Assembly (NCBI GenBank): GCA_045628105.1
Contig: JAZQOX010000016.1
Coordinates: 1 to 64,000, forward strand
Length of the DNA: 64,000 nucleotides
From: UMGS1781 sp045628105
GTDB lineage: Bacteria; Bacillota; Clostridia; TANB77; CAG-508
Direction of reading: 5' to 3'
Within the stretch, counting starts at the first letter, position 1. Every line of letters begins with the position of its first letter. The position numbers and the translations under genes are program-made. Of this stretch, positions 32,913 to 41,990 are shown one piece after another. Below the pieces are notes generated by a model that was given only the letters and a program-made list of their open reading frames with translations, ran no database searches and was not told the DNA's origin.

Positions 32913-35147
32913 TTACATAGTTTCATGAATTGTTCTATTAATAACATCTAATTGCTGTTCTCTTGTTAATTTTACGAAGTTAACAGCATATCCAGAAACT
33001 CTAATTGTAAGTTGAGGATATTTTTCAGGATGATCCATAGCATCTAATAATAATGTTCTATCAAATACGTTAACATTAATATGGTGACTACGTTTTACAA
33101 AATATCCATCTAACAATGAAATTAAATTGTTAACTCTAGAATCTTCATCTTTACCAAGTGTTTTTGGTGTGATAGAGAATGTATAAGAAATACCATCTTC
33201 AGCGTAAGTATATGGAATTTTAGCAACAGTGTTTAGAACAGCTAGAGCACCGTGTGTATCTCTACCATGAAGTGGATTTGCACCAGGACCGAAAGGTGAA
33301 CCAGAACGTCTACCATCAGGTGTATTACCAGTTTTCTTACCATAAACAACATTTGATGTAATAGTTAAAATTGAAAGTGTAGGTTTTGAATTTCTGTATG
33401 TTTTTTGTTTTCTTAATTTGTAGATAAATCTCTTAACTATATCAATTGCGATATCATCAACTCTATCATCATCATTACCGTATTTAGGAAAGTCACCTTC
33501 AACTTGATAATCAACAGCTAGCCCAGTTTCATCTCTAATAACTTTAACTTTAGCATATTTAATAGCAGATAAGGAGTCGGCAACAACTGAAAGACCAGCA
33601 ATACCACAAGCCATAGTTCTTACTATATTTTGATCATGTAAAGCCATTTCAAGTTTTTCATAAGCATATTTATCATGCATATAGTGAATTATATTTAAAG
33701 CATTAATGTAGACTCTTGCAACCCAATCCATCATATTATCAAATTTTTCCATAACTTCATCATAATCTAGGTATTCAGAAGAAATAGGTTGGAATTTATA
33801 GGCAACTTGTTTACCTGTTAATTCATCTCTACCACCATTTATAGCATATAATAATGTTTTAGCTAAGTTACATCTAGCACCAAAGAATTGCATTTGTTTA
33901 CCTGTTCTCATTGCAGAAACACAGCAAGCAATTGAATAATCATCCCCCCAGAATTCTCTCATTAAATCATCATTTTCATATTGAATTGAAGATGTTTTAA
34001 CAGATAAATCTGCACAGAATTTTTTAAATCCTTCAGGTAATCGTGTAGACCATAAAACAGTCATGTTTGGTTCTGGAGCAGGACCAAGGTTTACTAATGT
34101 ATGAAGCATTCTGAATGAGTTCTTTGTTACTAATGTTCTACCATCAACACCCATACCACCAATTCCTTCAGTAACCCAAACTGGATCTCCACTAAATAAT
34201 TCATTATATTCTGGTGTTCTTAAGAATCTTATCATTCTTAATTTCATAACAAAATGATCCATTAATTCTTGAGCTTCACTTTCAGTTAATGTACCGTTTT
34301 TTAAATCTCTTTCAATGTAAATATCAATGAAAGTAGAAGTTCTTCCTAAACTCATAGCAGCACCATTTTGTTCTTTCGTAGAACCAAGGTATCCGAAATA
34401 TAACCATTGAATAGCTTCTTTAGCATTTGCAGCAGGACGAGAAATATCAAATCCATATTTAGATGCCATTACTTTTAATTCATTTAAAGCATCTATTTGG
34501 TCATAAACTTCTTCTCTGTCTCTAACAGTTTCTGTATAAATAGAAGGAACTTCTAAAGATTGTAGAACTTCTTTTTTATCTTCAATTAACATATCAATAC
34601 CGTATAAAGCAATTCTTCTGTAATCTCCTATAATTCTTCCTCTACCATAACCATCAGGAAGACCTGTAATAATGTGAGAACTTCTTGCAGCTCTGATTTC
34701 AGGTGTGTATGCTGCAAAAACACCATCATTGTGAGTTCTTCTAAAGTTTTTGAAAATGTGTTGAACACTTTCAGATAATTTTACATTGTTTGCTTCACAA
34801 GATTTTTCAACAATTCTAATACCACCATTAGGCATAATTGCTCTTTTTAAAGGTGCATCAGTTTGCAAACCAACAATTTGTTCAAGGTCTTTATTAATAT
34901 ATCCAGCTTCGTGACTAGATATAGTTGAAACAGTGTCAGCATCTATGGCTAAAACACCATTATTTTCTTTTTCTTTTTTATATAATTCAAGAACATTATT
35001 CCATAATTCTTTAGTTCTTTCAGTAGGGTTAGCAAGAAAAGAACTATCTCCTTCATATGGCGTATAATTTTTTTGTATAAAATTTCTAACGTTAATTTCA
35101 TGTCTCCATTCACCGCCATTAAAATTTTTCCATTCTTCAAAATTCAT
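32913..35147 (-). CDS. pflB: Formate C-acetyltransferase (pyruvate formate-lyase)
   Basis: Cleaves pyruvate with CoA to acetyl-CoA and formate by a radical mechanism. 744 aa. Catalytic Cys-Cys pair in SIACCVSAMRTGKQ, glycyl-radical motif RVSGYAVNFVKLT near the C terminus, and substrate region GRRSGSPFGPGANPLHGRD. ATG 35147 has AAAAGGAG upstream. In an operon with pflA. Full length. Confidence 0.97.
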   Translation of the reverse strand: MNFEEWKNFNGGEWRHEINVRNFIQKNYTPYEGDSSFLANPTERTKELWNNVLELYKKEKENNGVLAIDADTVSTISSHEAGYINKDLEQIVGLQTDAPLKRAIMPNGGIRIVEKSCEANNVKLSESVQHIFKNFRRTHNDGVFAAYTPEIRAARSSHIITGLPDGYGRGRIIGDYRRIALYGIDMLIEDKKEVLQSLEVPSIYTETVRDREEVYDQIDALNELKVMASKYGFDISRPAANAKEAIQWLYFGYLGSTKEQNGAAMSLGRTSTFIDIYIERDLKNGTLTESEAQELMDHFVMKLRMIRFLRTPEYNELFSGDPVWVTEGIGGMGVDGRTLVTKNSFRMLHTLVNLGPAPEPNMTVLWSTRLPEGFKKFCADLSVKTSSIQYENDDLMREFWGDDYSIACCVSAMRTGKQMQFFGARCNLAKTLLYAINGGRDELTGKQVAYKFQPISSEYLDYDEVMEKFDNMMDWVARVYINALNIIHYMHDKYAYEKLEMALHDQNIVRTMACGIAGLSVVADSLSAIKYAKVKVIRDETGLAVDYQVEGDFPKYGNDDDRVDDIAIDIVKRFIYKLRKQKTYRNSKPTLSILTITSNVVYGKKTGNTPDGRRSGSPFGPGANPLHGRDTHGALAVLNTVAKIPYTYAEDGISYTFSITPKTLGKDEDSRVNNLISLLDGYFVKRSHHINVNVFDRTLLLDAMDHPEKYPQLTIRVSGYAVNFVKLTREQQLDVINRTIHETM

Positions 35148-35265
35148 AAAATAAATCACTCCTTTTCACAACATATTATCATACCACAAAAACAAAAAAA
35201 TACAACAGAAGAGGCTAAAAGAATATGAAAATATGGGGAAATATTGTCATTTTTGTAAAAATTGC

Positions 35266-35294
35266 TTGTAAAATACTAAATAAAAGAGTATAAT
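35266..35294 (+). promoter_or_regulatory. Promoter of hpt-uvrC
   Basis: TTGTAA, 17-nt spacer, TATAAT, 39 nt before the ATG. Confidence 0.7.
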
Positions 35295-35332
35295 AAAATT
35301 GTAATTTATTTTTCATAAAAAGGGGTTATAGT

Positions 35333-35860
35333 ATGGAAGAAAAAGACAAAATAAAAGTTTTAATAAGTGAAGAAGATGTAGAAAAAAGAATTGATGAATT
35401 AGCAAAACAAATTTATGAAGACTACAATGGAAAAGAAATAACATTTATTTGCATTTTAAAAGGATCTATTTATTTTACAGTTGAACTTTCAAAAAGAATA
35501 CCAAGTGATATTAATTTTGAATTTATTAGAGTTTCTAGTTACCATGGACAAAACAGTACAGGGGTAATAGAACTTAAAGTTGATCTACAAGGGGATATTG
35601 CAGGAAAAGATGTAATAGTAATTGAAGATATTATTGATACAGGTAGAACTTTATCTTACCTAAAAGAATATTTAAAAAGCAAAAATCCAAATAGCATAAA
35701 AATAGCATCTTTATTAGATAAAAAAGAAAGAAGAGTATGCAAAATGGATGCAGATTATGTAGGATTTGATATTCCAGACAAATTTGTCGTAGGTTATGGA
35801 TTAGATGTAGATGAAAAATACAGAAATCTTCCATATATAGGATATTTTGAGAATGTTTAA
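35333..35860 (+). CDS. hpt: Hypoxanthine phosphoribosyltransferase
   Basis: Purine salvage enzyme making IMP and GMP from hypoxanthine and guanine. 175 aa. PRPP motif VIVIEDIIDTGRTL near residue 97, substrate region YVGFDIPDKFVVGYGLD. AAAGGGG precedes the ATG. Its 3' end overlaps the uvrC start. Confidence 0.95.
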   Translation: MEEKDKIKVLISEEDVEKRIDELAKQIYEDYNGKEITFICILKGSIYFTVELSKRIPSDINFEFIRVSSYHGQNSTGVIELKVDLQGDIAGKDVIVIEDIIDTGRTLSYLKEYLKSKNPNSIKIASLLDKKERRVCKMDADYVGFDIPDKFVVGYGLDVDEKYRNLPYIGYFENV

Positions 35861-37643
35861 TATAAATGAAGAATTAAAAAAACTCCCATCAAAACCGGGA
35901 GTTTATATTATGAGAGACAAAAATGATACAATTATATATGTTGGAAAAGCAATTTCTCTAAAAAATAGAGTAACGCAGTATTTTAGAAAAACAAACAAAA
36001 CAGTTAGAATCCAAAGAATGGTATCATTAATTGATCATTTTGAGTATATAGTAACAGACAACGAAGCAGAAGCTTTAATACTAGAATGTAACCTTATAAA
36101 GAAGAATATGCCAAAGTTTAATGTACTATTAAAAGATGATAAAACATACCCATATATAAAAATTGATGTAAAATCGGATTATCCCAATATCTTTTACACA
36201 AGAAGCATAAAAAATGATGGTGCAAAGTATTTTGGACCATATGCGAATCCATATGCTGCAAAAGAAATGATAAATTTTATAAAAGAAAGATTTCAGATAA
36301 GACAATGTAAGACATTTAAATCAAATAAAAGAGCATGTTTAAATTATCATATAAAAAGATGCCTAGGACCATGTGTTAATTATGTTTCAAAAGAAGAATA
36401 TAAAAAACAAATAGACCAAATAATTATGCTTTTAGATGGAAAAACGGAAAGTATTCTAAAAGAATTAGATAAGGAAATGCAGGAAAAAGCAGAAAAACAA
36501 GAATACGAAAAAGCAGCACAAATTAGAGATAAGAGACAGGCTATTGAAAGATTTTCTGAACAACAAAAGGTATCAAATATAAATGAAAAATCAATTGATG
36601 TTGTAGGAGTATATAAAAATGCTATTTCAGTTTGTATTGAAATTTTCTTTGTTAGAAATAGCAAAATGATAGGAAGAGAGCATTACTTTTTCAATGAAAT
36701 GACTGATGAGGAAATAAGCACAATTTTGGGGGAATTTATTAAAGCATATTATATGCAAAGGGAAGACATTCCTTTAAAAATAATGCTACAACAAGAAATT
36801 GAAGATAAAGAACTAATAGAAAAACTTTTATCAGAAAACTCAGGAAAAAAGGTTGAAATAAAAACACCACAAAAGGGTGAAAAATTAAGATTTATAGAAA
36901 TGGCAATAAATAATGCAAAAATAACACTAGAAAATAAAACAAAAGAAAGACAAAACATTGTATTAGAATTAAAAGAAACTTTACAACTTAAAATATTACC
37001 CAAAAAAATAGAGTGTTATGATATATCAAACATTTCTGGAGATTACATGGTCGGAGGAATGTGCGTAGCTGAAAATGGAGTTATTAAGAAAAATCTATCA
37101 AGAAGATTCAAAATAAAAACAGTATTCACACAGGATGACCCAAGATGTATTGAGGAAGTGGTAACACGAAGAATAAAACATTCTATAGATAACCCAAATG
37201 GAGGATTTGGCAAATTACCTGATGTAATATTTGCAGATGGTGGAATAACTCAAATTAGAGCAATAAAAAGAGCAATTGAAAAATACGAAAAAGTAAACAT
37301 TCCAGTTTTCGGAATGGTAAAAGACGATAAACACTCAACAAAGAATTTGATAGATGAAAATAGAAAAGTAATAAAATTAACGCAAGAACAATTTAACTTT
37401 ATAACTAATCTTCAAGATGAAGTACACAATGTGGCAATAGAGTACAATAGAAAACTAAGATTGAAAGAAACAACAAAATCTGAATTGGATGAAATATCTG
37501 GAATAGGAGAAAAGAAAAAGCAAGAATTATTAAAATATTTTGGAAGCGTAGAAAAAATAAAAAAGGCCAGTATAGAAGAATTAACAAAAATAAAGGGAAT
37601 AAACCAAGATTTAGCAAGAAAAATTAAAGAAAATTTAGCATAA
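35853..37643 (+). CDS. uvrC: Excinuclease ABC subunit C
   Basis: Nuclease of nucleotide excision repair; makes both incisions next to a lesion. 596 aa. GIY-YIG nuclease domain (PGVYIMRDKNDTIIYVGKA), UVR motif (EKAAQIRDKRQAIE), RNase H-like domain (ECYDISNISGDYMVGGMCV), C-terminal helix-hairpin-helix pair (ISGIGEKKKQELLKYFGS). ATG 35853 gives the usual MFNINEELKKLP opening and overlaps hpt by 8 nt. Full length. Confidence 0.96.
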   Translation: MFNINEELKKLPSKPGVYIMRDKNDTIIYVGKAISLKNRVTQYFRKTNKTVRIQRMVSLIDHFEYIVTDNEAEALILECNLIKKNMPKFNVLLKDDKTYPYIKIDVKSDYPNIFYTRSIKNDGAKYFGPYANPYAAKEMINFIKERFQIRQCKTFKSNKRACLNYHIKRCLGPCVNYVSKEEYKKQIDQIIMLLDGKTESILKELDKEMQEKAEKQEYEKAAQIRDKRQAIERFSEQQKVSNINEKSIDVVGVYKNAISVCIEIFFVRNSKMIGREHYFFNEMTDEEISTILGEFIKAYYMQREDIPLKIMLQQEIEDKELIEKLLSENSGKKVEIKTPQKGEKLRFIEMAINNAKITLENKTKERQNIVLELKETLQLKILPKKIECYDISNISGDYMVGGMCVAENGVIKKNLSRRFKIKTVFTQDDPRCIEEVVTRRIKHSIDNPNGGFGKLPDVIFADGGITQIRAIKRAIEKYEKVNIPVFGMVKDDKHSTKNLIDENRKVIKLTQEQFNFITNLQDEVHNVAIEYNRKLRLKETTKSELDEISGIGEKKKQELLKYFGSVEKIKKASIEELTKIKGINQDLARKIKENLA

Positions 37644-37718
37644 AAATTATCATATTTATATCAAAAATTACATATATTAAACTGAAGGATAAAAATATAT
37701 GTAAAGGGAGATAAAAAT

Positions 37719-37889
37719 ATGGTAAATATAACAAGTGAACAAATTTGGGGAAATTTCGAGGACAAGCCAAAAAACAAAATGTCTTTTGAAAATAAAATTA
37801 TTACAGTTGGACTAATATTATTTGGAATATGCATAATATTAAACAGTATGCTTATTTATACATTTTTTAAAGTATTAGGAGAACTATAA
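37719..37889 (+). CDS. Small single-pass membrane protein
   Basis: 56 aa. Cytoplasmic N half (MVNITSEQIWGNFEDKPKNK), then one membrane helix (IITVGLILFGICIILNSMLIYTFF). AAAGGGAG lies 8 nt before the ATG. It is followed 18 nt later by the methyltransferase gene and may share its transcript. Function unknown. Confidence 0.7.
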   Translation: MVNITSEQIWGNFEDKPKNKMSFENKIITVGLILFGICIILNSMLIYTFFKVLGEL

Positions 37890-37907
37890 TATCAAGGAGT
37901 GAAAAAA

Positions 37908-38768
37908 ATGAATATAGCAACAAATTGGAAAGATTATGAAATATTAGATATGGCAAATGGTGAAAAATTAGAAAGATGGGGAAAATATAAATTAGTTAGA
38001 CCAGATCCACAAATAATATGGAAAAAACAAAGTTTTCCAGGCAAATGGAAAACAGCTGATGCAACGTATAAAAGAAGCAAAAGCGGTGGAGGAGCGTGGG
38101 AAAATAAAACAAAGTTACCTGCATCTTGGCAAATTAAATATAAAAATCTAACATTCAATTTAAAACCAATGGGATTTAAACATACAGGGTTATTTCCGGA
38201 ACAAGCGGTAAACTGGGACTGGATGATAGATAAAATAAAAGGAGCAAAAAGACCAATTAAAGTATTAAATTTATTTGCGTATACAGGAGGAGCAACAGTA
38301 GCGTGTCTTTCAGCAGGCGCATCAGTTTGCCATGTAGATAGTTCTAAAGGAATGGTAGCATGGGCAAAAGAAAATGTTTCATCATCAGGATTACAAGAAA
38401 GACCAGTAAGATACATAGTAGATGATGTTATAAAATTTGTTCAAAGAGAAATAAGAAGAGAAAATTATTATGATGCAATAATAATGGATCCACCATCTTA
38501 TGGAAGAGGAACATCAGGAGAAGTTTGGCAGTTTGAAGAAAATATTGAAGAACTAGTTGAGTTATGTACAAAAGTATTAAGCAAAAAACCATTATTCTTT
38601 TTGATAAATTCATATACAACAGGGATATCATCAGAAGTATTAAAAAATATATTAAAAATGAATATGGAAAAATATACAGGAAAAGTTTCATCAGGAGAAA
38701 TTGGACTTCCAATGGCAAATTCTAGCTTAGTTTTACCATGCGGAATTTTTGGAAGATGGGAAGAATAA
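37908..38768 (+). CDS. RlmI-like 23S rRNA (cytosine) methyltransferase
   Basis: 286 aa SAM-dependent methyltransferase. SAM motif NLFAYTGGATVACLSAGASVCHVD near residue 125, catalytic loop IIMDPPSYGRG near 200. Closest in pattern to the RlmI/YccW family that makes m5C1962 in 23S rRNA, but it lacks the N-terminal PUA domain and the substrate is therefore uncertain. ATG 37908 has AAGGAG 8 nt upstream; the GTG at 37899 overlaps that site. Confidence 0.85.
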   Translation: MNIATNWKDYEILDMANGEKLERWGKYKLVRPDPQIIWKKQSFPGKWKTADATYKRSKSGGGAWENKTKLPASWQIKYKNLTFNLKPMGFKHTGLFPEQAVNWDWMIDKIKGAKRPIKVLNLFAYTGGATVACLSAGASVCHVDSSKGMVAWAKENVSSSGLQERPVRYIVDDVIKFVQREIRRENYYDAIIMDPPSYGRGTSGEVWQFEENIEELVELCTKVLSKKPLFFLINSYTTGISSEVLKNILKMNMEKYTGKVSSGEIGLPMANSSLVLPCGIFGRWEE

Positions 38769-38829
38769 AAAAGCGTAAAACTTTTAAATTTGTTTAAAAT
38801 AAGTTTGTAGCAAATATTTTAAAAAAGTA

Positions 38830-38858
38830 TTGCAAATAATAACACTATATGATATAAA
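38830..38858 (+). promoter_or_regulatory. Promoter of the DUF1292 gene
   Basis: TTGCAA, 17-nt spacer, TATAAA. Confidence 0.6.
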
Positions 38859-38890
38859 GGATTATATATAATATGAAAGGAGAATTTTTG

Positions 38891-39199
38891 ATGGATTTAG
38901 AAAAGAATAGCCAAGAAATGGACGAAGAACTAGATAACATAATAACATTAAATGACGAGGATGGAAAAGAAGTAAAATTTGAATTTTTAGATTTAATAGA
39001 ATACAGCGGAGAGGAATATGTAGTACTTCTTCCAGCAGAAGAAGGAGAAGACGCTGATGAAGTTGTTATATTAAAAGTAGAGGATACAGATTCAGAAGAT
39101 GAAGAATCTTATGTTGGAGTTGAAGACCAAGAAATTTTAAATGCTGTATTTGCAATATTCAAAGATAAATTCAAAGATGAATTTAATTTTGTAGACTAA
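38891..39199 (+). CDS. DUF1292 (YrzB family) protein
   Basis: 102 aa, very acidic. Contains the family pattern ITLNDEDGKEVKFEFLDLIEYSGEEYVVLLPAE and ends EILNAVFAIFKDKF. Function unknown; in many Firmicutes it is near ruvX/yqgF, not so here. ATG 38891 chosen because AAAGGAG (38876-38882) lies just upstream; the ATG at 38873 precedes that site. Confidence 0.88.
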   Translation: MDLEKNSQEMDEELDNIITLNDEDGKEVKFEFLDLIEYSGEEYVVLLPAEEGEDADEVVILKVEDTDSEDEESYVGVEDQEILNAVFAIFKDKFKDEFNFVD

Positions 39200-39206
39200 A
39201 AAAGAG

Positions 39207-39240
39207 ACTCATAGAGGCAACTCTATGAGTTTAAGTTTTA
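39207..39240 (+). terminator. Terminator
   Basis: actcatagag / ctctatgagt stem with gcaa loop. Confidence 0.75.
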
Positions 39241-39260
39241 TATAAGTAGGAGGTGAAAAA

Positions 39261-39926
39261 ATGGAGTTTTTAAATCCAGATGAAGTAATCACCGAAAACA
39301 ATGATAATGGAATAATAAATAAAACATTTTTTAGAATGTTTTTAGGATTACTTGCAACAGCCATAACTGCTTTTTATACGTATAATTCAGGAGCATATTT
39401 AGAAATATCATATGGATTACTAGCAGTAATTGAAATTGCTGTGGTTTTAATATTTTCATTTGCTTTTAAAAAATTATCACCAACAGTAGTTACTATTTTA
39501 TTTTTTGCATATGCTTTCATAAATGGAATGACATTAGCATGTATATTTGCCGTTTACGAATTAGGAACAATAGGATACGCATTTTTAACAACAGCATTAC
39601 TATTTGGAGCATTATCAATTTATGGATATGTAACCAAAAAAGACATGTCAAAGATAGGTTCAATATTATCAGTAGCACTAATTGTTGGATTAGTAATGTC
39701 AGTTATTAATTTATTTATGCTAAATACTTTTTTTGATATAGTACTTGACTGGGCAATACTTGGAATATTTTGCGGATTAACTATTTTTGATATGAATAAA
39801 ATAAAAGCATTACAAAATTATATGGATGAAGAGAAATTATATGTATATGGAGCTATGGAATTATATTTAGACTTTATAAATATATTCTTAAGAATACTAT
39901 CAATAATGGGAAGAAGAAGAAATTAA
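39261..39926 (+). CDS. Bax inhibitor-1/YccA family membrane protein
   Basis: 221 aa with seven hydrophobic helices, ending in the family-typical C-terminal region with GAMELYLDFINIFLRIL. Related bacterial proteins (YetJ) are pH-sensitive Ca2+ leak channels. AGGAGGTG precedes the ATG. Single-gene unit between two terminators. Confidence 0.9.
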   Translation: MEFLNPDEVITENNDNGIINKTFFRMFLGLLATAITAFYTYNSGAYLEISYGLLAVIEIAVVLIFSFAFKKLSPTVVTILFFAYAFINGMTLACIFAVYELGTIGYAFLTTALLFGALSIYGYVTKKDMSKIGSILSVALIVGLVMSVINLFMLNTFFDIVLDWAILGIFCGLTIFDMNKIKALQNYMDEEKLYVYGAMELYLDFINIFLRILSIMGRRRN

Positions 39927-39937
39927 ATAATAAAAAA

Positions 39938-39973
39938 AGAGGTGTTAAACAAAATGTTTAGCACCTTTTGAAT
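39938..39973 (+). terminator. Terminator
   Basis: aggtgttaaac / gtttagcacct stem (one G.U) followed by TTTT. Confidence 0.75.
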
Positions 39974-40022
39974 CATATAATATCTTACAAATTTAAAAGA
40001 ATAAAAAATAGAAGATAGTATA

Positions 40023-40052
40023 AAAACTCGGAATTTATTTCCGAGTTTTTTG
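40023..40052 (-). terminator. Terminator after rpsI
   Basis: aaaactcggaa / ttccgagtttt stem flanked by A and T runs. Confidence 0.8.
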
Positions 40053-40065
40053 TATAAGATAAATT

Positions 40066-40464
40066 TTATCTCTTTGAGAATTGTGGAGCTTTTCTTGCTT
40101 TTTTCATACCATATTTCTTTCTTTCTTTCATTCTTGCATCTCTTGTTAAGAAACCATTTGATTTAAGAATTGGTCTGAATTCAGTATTGTTAACCTTTAA
40201 TAAAGCTCTTGAAATACCATGACGGATAGCACCAGCTTGACCACTAATACCACCACCAGTTACATTACAAACAACATCAAATTTATCTAATGTATTTGTA
40301 GCAACTAAAGGTTGTTTAACTATAACTTTTAATGTCTCAACACCAAAATATTCATCTAATGCTTTACCATTAACAGTAATAGAACCATTACCATTTACTA
40401 ATCTAATTCTAGCGATAGAATTTTTTCTTCTACCTGTTCCAATAAATGAATTTTTTTCTGCCAT
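40066..40464 (-). CDS. rpsI: 30S ribosomal protein S9
   Basis: 132 aa. Opens GTGRRKNSIARIRLVNGNGSI and ends KKARKAPQFSKR, the conserved C-terminal tail that reaches the P-site tRNA. Directly behind rplM (1-nt gap) in the usual pair. Confidence 0.97.
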   Translation of the reverse strand: MAEKNSFIGTGRRKNSIARIRLVNGNGSITVNGKALDEYFGVETLKVIVKQPLVATNTLDKFDVVCNVTGGGISGQAGAIRHGISRALLKVNNTEFRPILKSNGFLTRDARMKERKKYGMKKARKAPQFSKR

Positions 40465-40465
40465 A

Positions 40466-40903
40466 TTATTTTACCTCCCAAACTATAGGTTTTTGTGCTT
40501 GATTTTCATGTTCATTTCCACTATAAATTCTAACTTTGTTAATCATTCGTCTTCCTAATCTATTTTTTGGAAGCATACCTTTTATAGCAAGCATCATAGC
40601 TTTTTCAGGATTGTTAGCAAGCATATTTCTTGCAGTTGTTTCTGTCATATTTCCAATATATCCTGTATGATGTCTGTAAACTTTTTGATCTAATTTTTTA
40701 CCTGTTAAAATAACATCTTTAACATTTAATATAATAACATGATCACCTGTATCTACATTAGGTGTAAATGTAGGTTTATGTTTTCCTCTTAATAATTTTG
40801 CAGCTTCTGCAGCAATTCTTCCTAGTGGTTTTCCACTTGCATCAATAATATACCATTGTCTTTTAATATCGCTACTCTTAGCAGAGTATGTAGTATTATT
40901 CAT
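40466..40903 (-). CDS. rplM: 50S ribosomal protein L13
   Basis: 145 aa. WYIIDASGKPLGRIAAEAAKLLRGKHKP opening and KGMLPKNRLGRRMINKVRIY. ATG 40903 has GGAGGAAG upstream; an ORF to 40924 lacks a site. Long leader upstream, see separate entry. Confidence 0.97.
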   Translation of the reverse strand: MNNTTYSAKSSDIKRQWYIIDASGKPLGRIAAEAAKLLRGKHKPTFTPNVDTGDHVIILNVKDVILTGKKLDQKVYRHHTGYIGNMTETTARNMLANNPEKAMMLAIKGMLPKNRLGRRMINKVRIYSGNEHENQAQKPIVWEVK

Positions 40904-41003
40904 CGAACAACTTCCTCCAATCATAATTTTAAATTAATTTATAAAAATATACTTTAATAATAAACTACCGGGCTTTGGGTTTACTATAAAATATTTTTTG
41001 ACA
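40904..41003 (-). promoter_or_regulatory. Possible ribosomal-protein leader of rplM
   Basis: About 100-nt untranslated leader between the promoter and rplM, with hairpin AGTAAAC / GTTTATT and a loop ccaaagcccggta. L13 operons of Firmicutes commonly carry an autogenous leader; whether this matches it must be tested with a covariance model. Confidence 0.45.
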
Positions 41004-41011
41004 CCTAACTA

Positions 41012-41040
41012 GTATAATATAAAAACACTGAAAAGTCAAG
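41012..41040 (-). promoter_or_regulatory. Promoter of rplM-rpsI
   Basis: Minus strand TTGACT, 17-nt spacer, TATACT. Confidence 0.75.
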
Positions 41041-41100
41041 CAAAATGATACAAAAATGTAAAAAAATAGCATAAAAAAATAAAAAAATTTAAAAAAAGTA

Positions 41101-41130
41101 TTGACAATGAATACAACATAGTAGTATAAT
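41101..41130 (+). promoter_or_regulatory. Promoter of tRNA-Leu
   Basis: TTGACA, 18-nt spacer, TATAAT. Confidence 0.8.
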
Positions 41131-41162
41131 CTTAAATGTCGTAAGACAAAGGCCAGTTAAAT

Positions 41163-41250
41163 GCAGATGTGGCGGAACTGGCAGACGCACAGGACTTAAA
41201 ATCCTGCGGACTAATACTCCGTGCCGGTTCGATTCCGGCCATCTGCACCA
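41163..41250 (+). tRNA. tRNA-Leu (UAA)
   Basis: Class II tRNA with long variable arm; GCAGATG/CATCTGC acceptor, anticodon loop CTTAAAA, CCA encoded. A terminator follows at 41252. Confidence 0.95.
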
Positions 41251-41251
41251 G

Positions 41252-41284
41252 AAAAAGAAGTTAACTTTAGTTAACTTCTTTTTT
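41252..41284 (+). terminator. Terminator after tRNA-Leu
   Basis: aagaagttaact / agttaacttctt stem followed by T run. Confidence 0.85.
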
Positions 41285-41309
41285 GCTATATGAATAAAAA
41301 TGAAAAAAT

Positions 41310-41328
41310 GTGCGTGTCCCCAAATTCC
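41310..41328 (-). repeat. GGGAC-family fragment, copy 7
   Basis: Minus strand reads GGAATTTGGGGACACGCAC, identical over 19 nt to the plus strand at 60052-60070. Confidence 0.65.
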
Positions 41329-41458
41329 ACTTGCAATTTTATGTAAAACGTGATATAATGGCAAACATAAAATTCGTAGGCACAGCGAAATATAATAAAT
41401 GTGCTATTTTTTATTTCTAAATCAATAATTTGGTCTAGAATAAAAATTGAGGAGAAAG

Positions 41459-41827
41459 ATGTATAAAGAAATTTTACATTACATCGAGTTTGCGTTCCAT
41501 GGAAGATATCCATGGAACGCACATGAGGTTCAGCCTTTTCAGCCAGGAGACGAGTTGAAAATACCCGTTGATTGCATCGGGTACAGATTCTTTGACAAGA
41601 TTCTGTACGACGAAGGCGATGAGGAAGTTATCGGGGCAAGACGGAATATTACCGGTTATACATACCTGGGTGAAGAATACACCGTCGAGGAAATTGAAAG
41701 TAATTTCCCTGATAAATCCCCATTTATCAAATGGTTGAAAGATAACGGCTACAAGCGTGCCGTTAAGACCTACGCAAACAAGTGGGTTCCGCTGGAAGAA
41801 ACGGACCAAGTGAGGCAACCTCAGTAA
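41459..41827 (+). CDS. Foreign-looking protein of unknown function
   Basis: 122 aa (MYKEILHYIEFAFHG...). No domain recognised; the sequence is rich in aromatic residues (GYRFFDKILYDEG, ITGYTYLGEEYTVEEIE) and soluble. ATG 41459 has GGAG 4 nt upstream; a TTG at 41447 is weaker. Base and codon use differ sharply from the neighbours (more GC, codons such as CTG, CGT, GGC, ACC). It holds the only in-frame CGG in the window (41642) that is not at a frame break. It lies between tRNA-Leu and the structured element 3' of tRNA-Gln. Recent acquisition is likely. Confidence 0.65.
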   Translation: MYKEILHYIEFAFHGRYPWNAHEVQPFQPGDELKIPVDCIGYRFFDKILYDEGDEEVIGARRNITGYTYLGEEYTVEEIESNFPDKSPFIKWLKDNGYKRAVKTYANKWVPLEETDQVRQPQ

Positions 41828-41831
41828 AAAA

Positions 41832-41866
41832 GAAAAAGGATCTCTCATTATGAGGGATTCTTTTTT
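41832..41866 (+). terminator. Terminator
   Basis: ggatctctcat / atgagggattc stem followed by T7. Confidence 0.7.
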
Positions 41867-41990
41867 TGGCTGGGGTGGGAGGACTGCGACGAGCCGCGTC
41901 GGAAAAATAGTCCACCGGACTATTTTTACCTGCGTTTCGGCAAGCTTTAACTTGCTCGAAACTTGGCGACCTCCTTTTCGAGCCCTCCCG
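41867..41990 (-). repeat. Structured GC-rich element 3' of tRNA-Gln (copy B)
   Basis: On the minus strand it starts with CGGGAGGGCTCGAA, 12 of 13 matching the reverse complement of the tRNA-Gln T arm. It continues with GTTTCGAGCAAG/CTTGCCGAAAC and AAAAATAGTCC-ggt-GGACTATTTTT hairpins and CCGACGCG. It ends in a 19-nt exact copy of the tRNA-Gln 3' end with CCA (41867-41885 versus 42038-42056; 25 nt with the T run). Hairpin stems differ from copy A (22673-22795) by paired changes. Confidence 0.75.

Noticed and set aside
41642..41644. A sixth +1 frameshift at the CGG of the foreign gene
   Set aside because: The zero frame stays sensible after it, while the +1 frame soon stops in low-quality sequence.
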